Below are positions 1 through 8,846 of a stretch of 64,000 bases of DNA, piece after piece. The DNA is taken from assembly GCA_947498025.1 (NCBI GenBank), contig CANMJR010000011.1:1-64000 (forward strand), in the 5' to 3' direction. The notes under the pieces are model-generated. The model was not told the DNA's origin, searched no databases, and saw only the letters and a program-made list of their open reading frames with translations. Source of the DNA: Helicobacteraceae bacterium. GTDB lineage: Bacteria; Campylobacterota; Campylobacteria; Campylobacterales; Sulfurimonadaceae. Positions within the stretch are counted from its first letter, which is position 1. Every line of letters begins with the position of its first letter. The translations under genes were made by a program, and so were the position numbers.

Positions 1-552
1 TTCATTCAGAAAATCTAATATTTTAATATTGGCACCATAGTTTACTTTTATAGTATCTAGGTAGCTGTCTAAAATAGGATAGTTCTTTTGTACCCAAAAA
101 GCATTGTTTATCTCAAAATTGTAGTAGTCATCGCTGTAGTTTAAATGCAAATCTAAAGCATTAAAAGTATTATGCAGCTTGCTGTCATTTGCAAGATCAA
201 AATTAAATACTGAAGCCATCTCAGTTTTAGTAACACCGTTTGCTCCTGCATAAGCTATTGCCAAAGCTTCAGAAATACTATAAGGAGAAAAGAATATATT
301 AGAACTATCACTCTCATAAAGTTTTTTGAACATCTTAAAAGCAAAGTTATTATTGTTATCTGCCAGAGCTAACAGTTCATTTTCACTGCTACTAGTGGGC
401 GCTAAGTTTCTTACTAAACCTGATTCTAATGTTGTTACACTAGTTTCTATTGATGTTTGATTATCCCCCGCAGCAGTAGATTCATTACATCCTGCCAAAA
501 GTAATAATATTGTAGATAGTAATACGTGAAATAATATTTTATGGCTACCCAT
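1..552 (-). CDS. Serpin (serine protease inhibitor) family lipoprotein, 3' end truncated by window edge
   Basis: Not in ORF track. Reverse-strand translation from ATG at 552: MGSHKILFHVLLSTILLLLAGCNESTAAGDNQ...NNFAFKMFKKLYESDSSNIFFSPYSISEALAIAYAGANGVTKTEMASVFNFDL...; lipobox LLAGC followed by the typical serpin N-terminal NxFFSPxSIxxALaxxyxGAxGxTxxEm motif. Confidence 0.9.
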   Translation of the reverse strand, partial: MGSHKILFHVLLSTILLLLAGCNESTAAGDNQTSIETSVTTLESGLVRNLAPTSSSENELLALADNNNNFAFKMFKKLYESDSSNIFFSPYSISEALAIAYAGANGVTKTEMASVFNFDLANDSKLHNTFNALDLHLNYSDDYYNFEINNAFWVQKNYPILDSYLDTIKVNYGANIKILDFLNE

Positions 553-818
553 TCTGACTCCTTTCTTTTACTAATTATATAGATATGTCAAACGAACTCT
601 AAATCATAAATATGCTAAGTTCAACTAAATAGAACAATATCTATTTGAAACATTAAGTTTGGATAAATTGTATCATCTACAAGTCACATATATGGTCACA
701 AATACAACAACTTAACTTTTACACATAAAGTCAAGTAAATCTTCCAAATGTTAGATTTGTGACGCAAACTGTGACGCCGGCTCATTAATATTCCCTTTAA
801 ATCTTAAAGGACAATATA

Positions 819-1568
819 ATGATAAACATCAACAAAAATAGCTCTTTGATTGAGCTAGAAAAACTCATCATACAATCGGTGGCGAAGCAGCCTAACAACA
901 CAATAGATTCTGGATATTATAATCCGGTTTCGTTATTTCAAAAAAGGTATTTTTTAGAAAAAACGATTGAAGAAACCTTAGCATTTAACAACAAACTAGT
1001 ATGGGATTACACCATAAAAGAAGTTAAGTTAGTAAGTACCGCAGAAGAGCTAATCAAAGTGTATCAACTGAGAAGCGAGATATATGGATCTCTAAACTAC
1101 GGAAATGAATTTCCAGATTATATAGAATCGTTAAACTTTGATTCATATGATCATAATGCTGCAATCATATACAATCTCGTCAACAATGAGATTACCGGTA
1201 CATGTCGATTAATCTTTGATTCAAAGAAAAAACTTCCAATTGAAGACAAGTATTCACTTGATCATATACGAGATAAGTTTGGCTCCATCGGTGAAGTATC
1301 AAGATTGATGATTAAGCATAAAGGTGATGGACTTAATTTAGAGTTTAAATATCTAACTAAAGGGATTTATCTACTTCTAACCAATAATCCGATTAATGCT
1401 TCCGTATCGGTAATCAGAAAGGACCATTTTAAACTATATGGTAGATTTGGCGGATTTGAAGTTGAAAAAGAGTTCAGCGAATATGGAACCCTAAAAGCAC
1501 CTTTTGTAATAACCTCATGGGATCCTAAACAGATTTCTAGTTTTTTTGAAAAAATATTTTTGAAATAA
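819..1568 (+). CDS. GNAT-fold N-acyltransferase, FeeM / autoinducer-synthase-like
   Basis: 249 aa ORF; VYQLRSEIYGSLNY... NEITGTCRLIFDSKKKLPIE...IGEVSRLMI resembles N-acyl amino acid synthase/LuxI-like acyltransferase core. Confidence 0.55.
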   Translation: MININKNSSLIELEKLIIQSVAKQPNNTIDSGYYNPVSLFQKRYFLEKTIEETLAFNNKLVWDYTIKEVKLVSTAEELIKVYQLRSEIYGSLNYGNEFPDYIESLNFDSYDHNAAIIYNLVNNEITGTCRLIFDSKKKLPIEDKYSLDHIRDKFGSIGEVSRLMIKHKGDGLNLEFKYLTKGIYLLLTNNPINASVSVIRKDHFKLYGRFGGFEVEKEFSEYGTLKAPFVITSWDPKQISSFFEKIFLK

Positions 1569-1688
1569 AAAGTTTATTAAAGAGATTGATACTATTAACA
1601 AATATAATGGCCTGAATATTTAAGACAGAACTTCAGCGAAGTTAATTTCTAAAATCGTTAAAATATTACGGAATTAATGGAGGTGAGT

Positions 1689-1900
1689 ATGAGTCGAAAA
1701 AAAGGTCAAACTTACAGTGCAGAGCAAAAAACAAAAATAGTGCTGGAGTTACTAAAAGAAGAAGGAACAAAATTGCACAAATAGCAAGCAAATATAAAAT
1801 CACTTCCCAGTCCATAGCAAAGTGGAAGAAGCAATTTTTGGAAAATGCTTCACTTGCATTTGAACCAGCTAAAGCGGTGCAAGAGTTTAAAGACGAATGT
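1689..1900 (+). pseudogene. Degenerate IS3-family transposase orfA remnant
   Basis: Frame 1 MSRKKGQTYSAEQKTKIVLELLKEEGT then shifts frame to IAQIASKYKITSQSIAKWKKQFLENASLAFEPAKAVQEF; typical orfA HTH split by frameshift, no orfB. Confidence 0.8.
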
Positions 1901-2253
1901 AAATTCGTAACACATAAGTCTTATGATTTACAACTTTTAGAGTGGTGCGTAACTTTGTTAAATCATCTTTATCGAGTATAATTCGATTACTAATGTTTTT
2001 TTAGTATCTTATGAAAATAATTTAGTTTATAATCACAAGATTTAATTAAGTCTGAAACAAAAACTTCCATTTTTAGAATCCTTTAAATGATTTTTGTGCC
2101 ACATAAAAAATTTTAAAAGTGCCTAAATAACGAAGTTTTACACAGTCATTTTTCAATAGAATTTACATTATGTTAACCAATATTAGACTTATTCAATATA
2201 TTTAATGAATTTTGCTATATGGTTTCGGTCATCAAAATTATAAAGGAAAAATA

Positions 2254-2466
2254 ATGCTTAGTAGAAAAAAGAAGTTGATAGAAGATATACAGAACCTTCT
2301 TAATACATACAGCGGTGTGAACCCAACCTTCATAAATCCAGATTTATTGGATTTTATAGATGATGAGACATTAATAAGCATCATTGACTCTCTCTTAGTT
2401 CAAAAAGAAGAAGCGAAAGAATCTGATATGCAGTGGCTAGAAAAGTTTAAAAAACAAGAAAACTAA
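2254..2466 (+). CDS. Small conserved hypothetical protein
   Basis: ORF track 2212-2466; ATG at 2254 preceded by AAAGGAAAAATA is the more likely start. Confidence 0.5.
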   Translation: MLSRKKKLIEDIQNLLNTYSGVNPTFINPDLLDFIDDETLISIIDSLLVQKEEAKESDMQWLEKFKKQEN

Positions 2467-2558
2467 ATGTGTAAATTTAACTCAATAAAAATACAAAATC
2501 AGATGTTTTCTAATGTTATGTTTATTAATGTTACCATTGTTACCGAAAAATATGTACA

Positions 2559-3137
2559 ATGTCGGAAGCAATTAAATTCAAGGATAAAAGAATGCAAAAT
2601 GTAGATTTAGTACAGTTAACAAGTCAAACTAAAAAGTTGACGGCAATGATAGTTGAGGATGAAAAAGTTACAAATGAGTTGTTGAGTTCAACTTTTAAAA
2701 ACTTTTTTTCAAAAGTTTACTCTTGTTTCAATGGAGAAGAAGCCCTAGCAACTTACAATAAAATTCAACCTGATGTTGTTTTTGTTGATGTTATTATGGC
2801 TGGAATGGATGGTATTGATTTATCTCGTAAAATTCGCGAAATTAATCCTACTCAAATTATTATAGTTATCTCTGCTAGTAATGATATTGAAAAAATTTCT
2901 GAATCTATTGAAGTGGGAGTAAACAGCTTTATTCAAAAACCGATAGATACTAAAAAAATCATTGAATTACTTATCAGCGTTATTGCTATGGTAACTAAAA
3001 AGAAAAAAATCGAAACAAAAACTTTTTCTATATCCCTTCCGTTAGATGTGTATGAAATAGTGAATGATAGCGCTAAGGCTGAGAGTATTTCAAAAAATGC
3101 AATCATCATTAGAGCTCTTCGTAATTTTTTCGACTAA
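2559..3137 (+). CDS. Response regulator: receiver domain with C-terminal ribbon-helix-helix-like tail
   Basis: MIVEDEKVTNELL...DVVFVDVIMAGMDG...VISAS...FIQKPID receiver motifs; C-term TFSISLPLDVYEIVNDSAKAESISKNAIIIRALRNFF looks RHH-like. Confidence 0.8.
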   Translation: MSEAIKFKDKRMQNVDLVQLTSQTKKLTAMIVEDEKVTNELLSSTFKNFFSKVYSCFNGEEALATYNKIQPDVVFVDVIMAGMDGIDLSRKIREINPTQIIIVISASNDIEKISESIEVGVNSFIQKPIDTKKIIELLISVIAMVTKKKKIETKTFSISLPLDVYEIVNDSAKAESISKNAIIIRALRNFFD

Positions 3138-3249
3138 AAAAAAAGAATAAAATTTCCTGAGTTTAATAAATTATTAAGAAATAAATCTATATAATTTCAG
3201 CTCAGGAAAACAAAAAGAAGAATCTTTCTTCAAATTTAGTACTGAAAGT

Positions 3250-3324
3250 GGCCCCATCGTCTAGCGGTCAGGATCCATGGTTTTCATCCATGTTACAGGA
3301 GTTCAATTCTCCTTGGGGTCACCA
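3250..3324 (+). tRNA. tRNA-Glu (anticodon TTC)
   Basis: GGCCCCATCGTCTAGCGGTCAGGATCCATGGTTTTCATCCATGTTACAGGAGTTCAATTCTCCTTGGGGTCACCA; acceptor, anticodon (CATGG-TTTTCAT-CCATG) and T stems pair, encoded CCA. Confidence 0.95.
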
Positions 3325-3409
3325 CTTACTCTTCAAAAAATAAAATCAAAAAAGAACTTTGTTAGCTAAAACTTGTTAAAATTCCACAAAATAATATTTA
3401 GGATTTTTA

Positions 3410-4708
3410 ATGTTAAGATTTGCACCTAGCCCAACTGGTGATATGCACATAGGAAACCTCCGCGTTGCCCTATTCAACTATATCGTTTCAAAACAAAGAA
3501 ATGAAGATTTGCTTGTTAGAATTGAAGATACGGACAAAGAGAGAAATATAGAAGGTAAAGATCAAGAGATACTCGATATTTTAAACCTTTTTGGCATAGA
3601 GTACTCTCAAGTTATTTATCAAAGCCAAAATTTACGATTCCACTCGGCTATGGCACTCCAACTATTGCATGATAAAAAAGCATTTAGCTGTTTTTGTTCT
3701 TCTGAATGGCTTGAAAAAAAGCGTGAAGAAGCAAAAGAGAATAAAATAGCGTATAGATATGATGACGCATGTGCTTCTTTGCCGGATGAACTTGTTATTG
3801 ATAACATGAATCCTTTTACAATTAGAATTAAAAAACCTGAAGAAGCTATAGTTATTAAAGACCATATCAAGGGTACTGTCACTTTTGAGCCCAATGAGGT
3901 TGACAGTTTTATTATTATGAGACAAGACAAGACACCTATGTATAATTTTGCCTGCGCGGTAGATGATATGATTGGGGATGTCTCTTTGGTTATTCGCGGT
4001 GAAGACCACATGAGCAATACTCCAAAACAGGACTTCATTAGAACATCTCTAGGCTACAACAAAAAAATAGAATATGCGCACCTGCCTATTATTTTGAATG
4101 ATGATGGCAAAAAAATGAGCAAAAGAGATGATGCTTCAAGCGTTAAATGGTTACTAGAAGAGGGATTTTTACCATCAGCTATAGCCAACTATTTAATATT
4201 AATTGGAAATAAACCCCCTAAAGAAATTTTTGACATGAAAGAAGCTATTGAGTGGTTTAGTTTAGACAATATATCAAAGTCCCCTGCTCGCTTTGACATG
4301 GATAAACTGAAATTTATAAATCGTGAACATTTGAAAAGATTAGATACTAAAGAGCTCTCAAGATATGTTGGTTTTGCAGATGAAGAAATTGGCGAACTTG
4401 CAAGAGTTTACCTCGAAGAGGCTGGAACAACAAAAGAGTTGAAAGCAAAAATTGGCGCTATTTTTGCACCAAAAATAATTCCTGATGAGTTTAAAGAAGA
4501 AGCAAAGATTATGACTGAAACCATTAAAAATGCACCCTACTTTGATGAATATGAAGATTTTAAAAATTATATTATGAAAGAGTCAAATCTCAAGGGAAAA
4601 CACTTCTTTAAACCGCTTCGTCTCCTGTTAACAGGGGCTGAACATGGTCCGGATGTTGCTGAAGTATATAAATATTTAAAAAATTACATAGGTGAGATTG
4701 TAAAATGA
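3410..4708 (+). CDS. gltX: Glutamyl-tRNA synthetase, GluRS2-like (GDMHIGN subtype)
   Basis: [18 protein letters not shown] class I HIGH-type motif and [11 protein letters not shown]; resembles the second epsilonproteobacterial GluRS. Confidence 0.93.
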   Translation: MLRFAPSPTGDMHIGNLRVALFNYIVSKQRNEDLLVRIEDTDKERNIEGKDQEILDILNLFGIEYSQVIYQSQNLRFHSAMALQLLHDKKAFSCFCSSEWLEKKREEAKENKIAYRYDDACASLPDELVIDNMNPFTIRIKKPEEAIVIKDHIKGTVTFEPNEVDSFIIMRQDKTPMYNFACAVDDMIGDVSLVIRGEDHMSNTPKQDFIRTSLGYNKKIEYAHLPIILNDDGKKMSKRDDASSVKWLLEEGFLPSAIANYLILIGNKPPKEIFDMKEAIEWFSLDNISKSPARFDMDKLKFINREHLKRLDTKELSRYVGFADEEIGELARVYLEEAGTTKELKAKIGAIFAPKIIPDEFKEEAKIMTETIKNAPYFDEYEDFKNYIMKESNLKGKHFFKPLRLLLTGAEHGPDVAEVYKYLKNYIGEIVK

Positions 4709-4992
4709 GCGTAATGATAGATATTGTTCAAGGATTAGGTAGTATTTTTCTAACTTTAGTAAATGTTTATATTTGGGTTATAATTATTAGCTCACTCCTG
4801 AGCTTTGTAAACCCTGATCCGTACAATCCAATTGTACAATTTTTACATAGAGTAACTCAACCAGCCTACTCTTTAGTGAGAAGATATGTAAAAACAAACA
4901 TTAATGGCATTGATTTGGCACCGCTTGTTATCGTTATATCTCTTGAAGTTTTAATAGTTCTATTCACTGCACTTCTGCGCTCTTTAAATTAG
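4705..4992 (+). CDS. YggT family membrane protein
   Basis: Two hydrophobic segments; [29 protein letters not shown] motif. Confidence 0.85.
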   Translation: MSVMIDIVQGLGSIFLTLVNVYIWVIIISSLLSFVNPDPYNPIVQFLHRVTQPAYSLVRRYVKTNINGIDLAPLVIVISLEVLIVLFTALLRSLN

Positions 4993-4997
4993 TAAAT

Positions 4998-6629
4998 ATG
5001 TTCAGAATTACTGTTATTTTATCACTTATTTTAGCATGTGCACATGCTGAAATAACACTGCAAGATATAAATTCCAAACCCTCCGGCAGAATGAAAAACT
5101 TTATGATATGGCAGTTTCTAAAACAAGAAATTACGCCAAAAGAGGCAGATAAAGCCTATGCTCAAGTGACTGGAAAAAGTAATTATCTTTTAAACATGTA
5201 TCTTAAAATATCAATCACGCCGGAGATAAAGAGAACTATAGATTGTCAGAATAACAAAGATTTACTTTCTATCAAAGAAAAAGAGTGTTTAGAACTTGCT
5301 CTAAGCCCTTATAAAACACTTGCCATGACCAATAAGCAAAGAGAAGAACTATCAAAAAGATTAGATTCAGACTTTTTTAAAAAGTTATTAAAAATACAGA
5401 GTGAGCCCTATTCCCTAGAGGCGTATAAATCGTATGATCCAAACACAATTTTAACTATGTTTGTGAGTACAACACAAAATCATCGAAGAACCCATCTCAA
5501 TTTAGACTTAGATTCAAAATTTCTAAGTTCCTTATCTACCCCAGAAACATCACAATTAAAGCTTTCTTCATTTATAAAAATTATTATAAATGACGACAAA
5601 CTTGACAAGCTTCAAAAGTCACTATTGAGACTAAATGGGGAACACATGGATGGTGTAAATAATTTTACACTTGGATTACATCATCTCAAACTCTCCAGAA
5701 CAAGAGAGGCAATAGAACATTTTGAGTTATCAAAGCTAAAATCAAATGACCAAGCAGACAAAGATAAAGCAACTTTTTGGCTTTATCAGATTACAAAAGA
5801 TAAAAAATACCTCACACAGTTAGTTTCCAGCATGAGTATAAACATGTATTCTCTTTATGCGGCGGACATATTAAAGAAAAATTTTACAAACTATTTCACT
5901 TCCGTTAAGTTTACCCAAAGCGAAAATAAAAAGAATATAGAAAATCCATTTGATTGGTCTGATATATTAAGTGAAATGAAAGCAGCACCAAAAGATAAAC
6001 TTTTTGACCTTGCTTTGAAATACAACCAAAAAAATATGATTACAGTTCAATCGTATATACTTGAAAAAGCTTATGAATCTAAAAAGCATAACTTTTTGAT
6101 GCCGTACGATGAGTATTTAACCGAAATCTCTACGGATGAGAAGGCATTGGTTTACGCTATTATGAGACAGGAGAGTGCATTGATTCCAGCTGCTTTATCC
6201 AACTCTTTTGCTCTTGGATTAATGCAGATAATGCCTTTTGTGACGGACGATTTAAGTAAAACAATAAAAAATCCAATTACTTCTTATAATGACATGTTTA
6301 TTCCACAATACAATATTAGATATGCTTTAAAACACTTAGATTGGATGAAAAAGTCTCTGTACCACCCTCTATTTACCGCTTATGCTTACAATGGCGGCAT
6401 GGGGTTTTTGCAAAAACATCTTCAAACAGGTGCTTTTAGCAAGGGCAAATATGAACCATTTCTAAGTATGGAGATGATGTCGAACAGTGAAAGCAGAGAG
6501 TATGGCAAAAAAGTTTTGGCAAATTATGTAATGTACAAAAAAATTCTTGGCGAAGAGGTTTCTATTGTTAATCTTTTTGATACATTAACGCAACCGATGA
6601 AGACCGACCGCTTTCGAGCACAAGGCTGA
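4998..6629 (+). CDS. Lytic murein transglycosylase (SLT family)
   Basis: AIMRQESALIPAALSNSFALGLMQIMP ... AYNGG catalytic-domain motifs; N-terminal signal peptide. Confidence 0.9.
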   Translation: MFRITVILSLILACAHAEITLQDINSKPSGRMKNFMIWQFLKQEITPKEADKAYAQVTGKSNYLLNMYLKISITPEIKRTIDCQNNKDLLSIKEKECLELALSPYKTLAMTNKQREELSKRLDSDFFKKLLKIQSEPYSLEAYKSYDPNTILTMFVSTTQNHRRTHLNLDLDSKFLSSLSTPETSQLKLSSFIKIIINDDKLDKLQKSLLRLNGEHMDGVNNFTLGLHHLKLSRTREAIEHFELSKLKSNDQADKDKATFWLYQITKDKKYLTQLVSSMSINMYSLYAADILKKNFTNYFTSVKFTQSENKKNIENPFDWSDILSEMKAAPKDKLFDLALKYNQKNMITVQSYILEKAYESKKHNFLMPYDEYLTEISTDEKALVYAIMRQESALIPAALSNSFALGLMQIMPFVTDDLSKTIKNPITSYNDMFIPQYNIRYALKHLDWMKKSLYHPLFTAYAYNGGMGFLQKHLQTGAFSKGKYEPFLSMEMMSNSESREYGKKVLANYVMYKKILGEEVSIVNLFDTLTQPMKTDRFRAQG

Positions 6630-7032
6630 GTTGTTTATTCGTTTGAGAATCTTTTTCAAACGAAACAAGATAGTAATTGTTCCATTCATTTTCTGTTAAA
6701 GCCAGATGCGAAAATTCGTTAACATGTGAGAGTTCTTCCACCTTGAGAGGTAATTTACCATTGAGCTTAAGAATAAAATTTTCTTTGTTGTTTTTTAGAT
6801 ATACCGAGATATAAAATAACTCATATTTGTCGGCTATATCAGGATAGATTGCATTCAAATATATCACAGAGAAAACTCCATCAACCCCTTCTTCCGACAC
6901 TATCTTAGAGCTTTGCAAGTTTGATACAGCCAGCTCTTGCTCTTGGCTCATTTTAAATCTGCTAAAAGCTGTTTTGTCTGCACATGCACTAAAAAGAAGC
7001 ATAAAAGCGAGCGATGTAAAAAGAAATTTCAT
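6568..7032 (-). CDS. Hypothetical lipoprotein
   Basis: MKFLFTSLAFMLLFSACADK lipoprotein signal; convergent with slt. Confidence 0.7.
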   Translation of the reverse strand: MKFLFTSLAFMLLFSACADKTAFSRFKMSQEQELAVSNLQSSKIVSEEGVDGVFSVIYLNAIYPDIADKYELFYISVYLKNNKENFILKLNGKLPLKVEELSHVNEFSHLALTENEWNNYYLVSFEKDSQTNKQLSLVLESGRSSSVALMYQKD

Positions 7033-7131
7033 CCATATCCTTGTTCATTATGCAAAGAATTATAGCTTATTAAACAACTTTTTAATGACTATTTTGTATA
7101 ATCACTTAAATTTTGAATCAGAGATATTACA

Positions 7132-7635
7132 TTGAATAAAAGATTAGCCGTCGCATTTACAGGTCCCTCAAATAGTGGTAAAACAACGCTTATTCTCAAA
7201 GTTGCAAGAAAACTTATAAATGAGTATTCTAAAAAAGTTGCCATCATTAAACATGATCCAAAAGATAAAGCTAGATTTGATGTCGCAGGGAAAGATAGTT
7301 ACAAATTTTCAGATACAGGAGCAGAAGTTATCGTCACCTCCCCTAACAGAACAACCTATTTTTCCCAAAAAAATAAAGATTTGGATGAGATGATTAGGCT
7401 TTTTGATAAATTCGATATTTTACTTGTTGAGGGACTGAAAAACTTGCCCCTCCCAAGGATAAGTGTATTTAGAAACTCAATTGATAGTGACTATTTTCCA
7501 TATATGAATGCTCTAGCGATAGATGAAAGTATTGATATTAAGAACTATGATATGCCAAATGGTGTAGATGTTTTAAATTTGAACTCTGCGGATAATGTTA
7601 TATCATGGATATTAAAAAATGCAAAGGAAGTGTAA
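7132..7635 (+). CDS. mobB: Molybdopterin-guanine dinucleotide biosynthesis protein MobB
   Basis: AFTGPSNSGKTTLILKVA P-loop, IIKHDPKDKARFDVAGKDSYKFSDTGAEVIVTSP; TTG start. Confidence 0.9.
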   Translation: MNKRLAVAFTGPSNSGKTTLILKVARKLINEYSKKVAIIKHDPKDKARFDVAGKDSYKFSDTGAEVIVTSPNRTTYFSQKNKDLDEMIRLFDKFDILLVEGLKNLPLPRISVFRNSIDSDYFPYMNALAIDESIDIKNYDMPNGVDVLNLNSADNVISWILKNAKEV

Positions 7636-8481
7636 ATGAAAGATATATTAGATGCAATTCAAAGAAGTGCAATAAGAATAAAAGATGCTATTGATACAAA
7701 AGATATAGGCTATTCGCAGAAAGAAAATAGCTCCGGAGAGACACAACTTCAGCTCGATATTCAATGTGATTTAATAATCGAAGAGGAACTTTCAAAAGTA
7801 TCTTCTGTTCATACAATTGCAAGCGAAGAGAAGGAGCATGAGGTACTTATTCGTGAAAATGGAAAATATTTTATAGCATATGACCCGCTTGACGGTTCAT
7901 CACTTGTGGATGTAAATCTCAGCGTCGGCTCTATTTTTGGTATTTATGAGAAAACTTGGGGTGCTGTTAATATGGTAGCATCGTGCTATGTTGTGTATGG
8001 TCCAAGAGTTGAGATGGTTTTTGCGGAAACTAGGACAAAACTCTATCTTCTTCAAGCAGGTGAGTTCGAATTTGTAAAAGAGATTCATCTCAAAGAAAAA
8101 GGGAATCTAAATGCTCCGGGCGGAACACAACAAAATTGGAAGCCTTATCATAAAGAGCTCATAGATAGTTTTTTTGCCGAGGGTTATCGCTTAAGATACT
8201 CCGGTGGAATGGTTCCGGATTTGCATCAAATACTTCTTAAAGGTGGCGGGCTTTTTAGCTATCCAGGTACATCAGACAAACCCGATGGAAAACTTCGTAA
8301 ACTTTTTGAAGTATTTCCTTTTGCATTTATATTTAAAATTGCCGGCGGTGACGCAATTGATGCTATTAATGATGATATTATGAAACTTTCACATGACCAT
8401 ATTCACGGAACATCGCCATGTTTTTTTGGTTCAAAATATGAAATTGCAAGAGTAAAAGAAGTTTATGCAAAACACAGTTAA
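7636..8481 (+). CDS. fbp: Fructose-1,6-bisphosphatase class I
   Basis: [24 protein letters not shown] and [14 protein letters not shown] motifs. Confidence 0.95.
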   Translation: MKDILDAIQRSAIRIKDAIDTKDIGYSQKENSSGETQLQLDIQCDLIIEEELSKVSSVHTIASEEKEHEVLIRENGKYFIAYDPLDGSSLVDVNLSVGSIFGIYEKTWGAVNMVASCYVVYGPRVEMVFAETRTKLYLLQAGEFEFVKEIHLKEKGNLNAPGGTQQNWKPYHKELIDSFFAEGYRLRYSGGMVPDLHQILLKGGGLFSYPGTSDKPDGKLRKLFEVFPFAFIFKIAGGDAIDAINDDIMKLSHDHIHGTSPCFFGSKYEIARVKEVYAKHS

Positions 8482-8671
8482 TCAAGAGTTAGATAAATTT
8501 GAACTTCATCTCGATGAAATGATAATCAAAATACAAAAATGTCAAGAAGAAAAAAATGTAAAAAGTTGCAGTAGATGCGAGCAATATTTTGCTTGTGAGC
8601 TAAGAAACAACTATGTAAAGTCTGTATATAACAGCATGTCCAAAGGCGAGACAGGCGGATTCGAATTTTAA
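8465..8671 (+). CDS. Conserved small hypothetical protein with Cys motif
   Basis: 68 aa, [28 protein letters not shown]; overlaps fbp 3' end. Confidence 0.6.
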   Translation: MQNTVNQELDKFELHLDEMIIKIQKCQEEKNVKSCSRCEQYFACELRNNYVKSVYNSMSKGETGGFEF

Positions 8672-8723
8672 AATTATTAGGCTCATAATTCTCGAAAAAC
8701 AAAGTTTTACTAAAGAAACATTT

Positions 8724-8819
8724 TCGCTTTGCGAAAAGCGCTTCGCTTGTTTTCGTAGCTTTAGGGGGTTGTAGGGACAATTTGTCCCTGCCACTAAAAC
8801 GGACATGTTCGTTTTAGTG
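8724..8819. repeat. Intergenic palindromic repeat cluster (family B)
   Basis: AGGGACAATTTGTCCCT and CACTAAAACGGACATGTTCGTTTTAGTG hairpins, plus CGCTTTGCGAAAAGCG. Confidence 0.75.
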
Positions 8820-8846
8820 TATAACATCAATAAAAAGGATAAAAAA

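Noticed and set aside
3619-4038. Antisense ORFs inside gltX (139 and 115 aa)
   Set aside because: Shadow frames of a conserved gene with no recognisable domain or SD.
8526-8830. Antisense ORFs around the fbp/metG intergenic region
   Set aside because: They run through palindromic repeats and a conserved small ORF; low plausibility.
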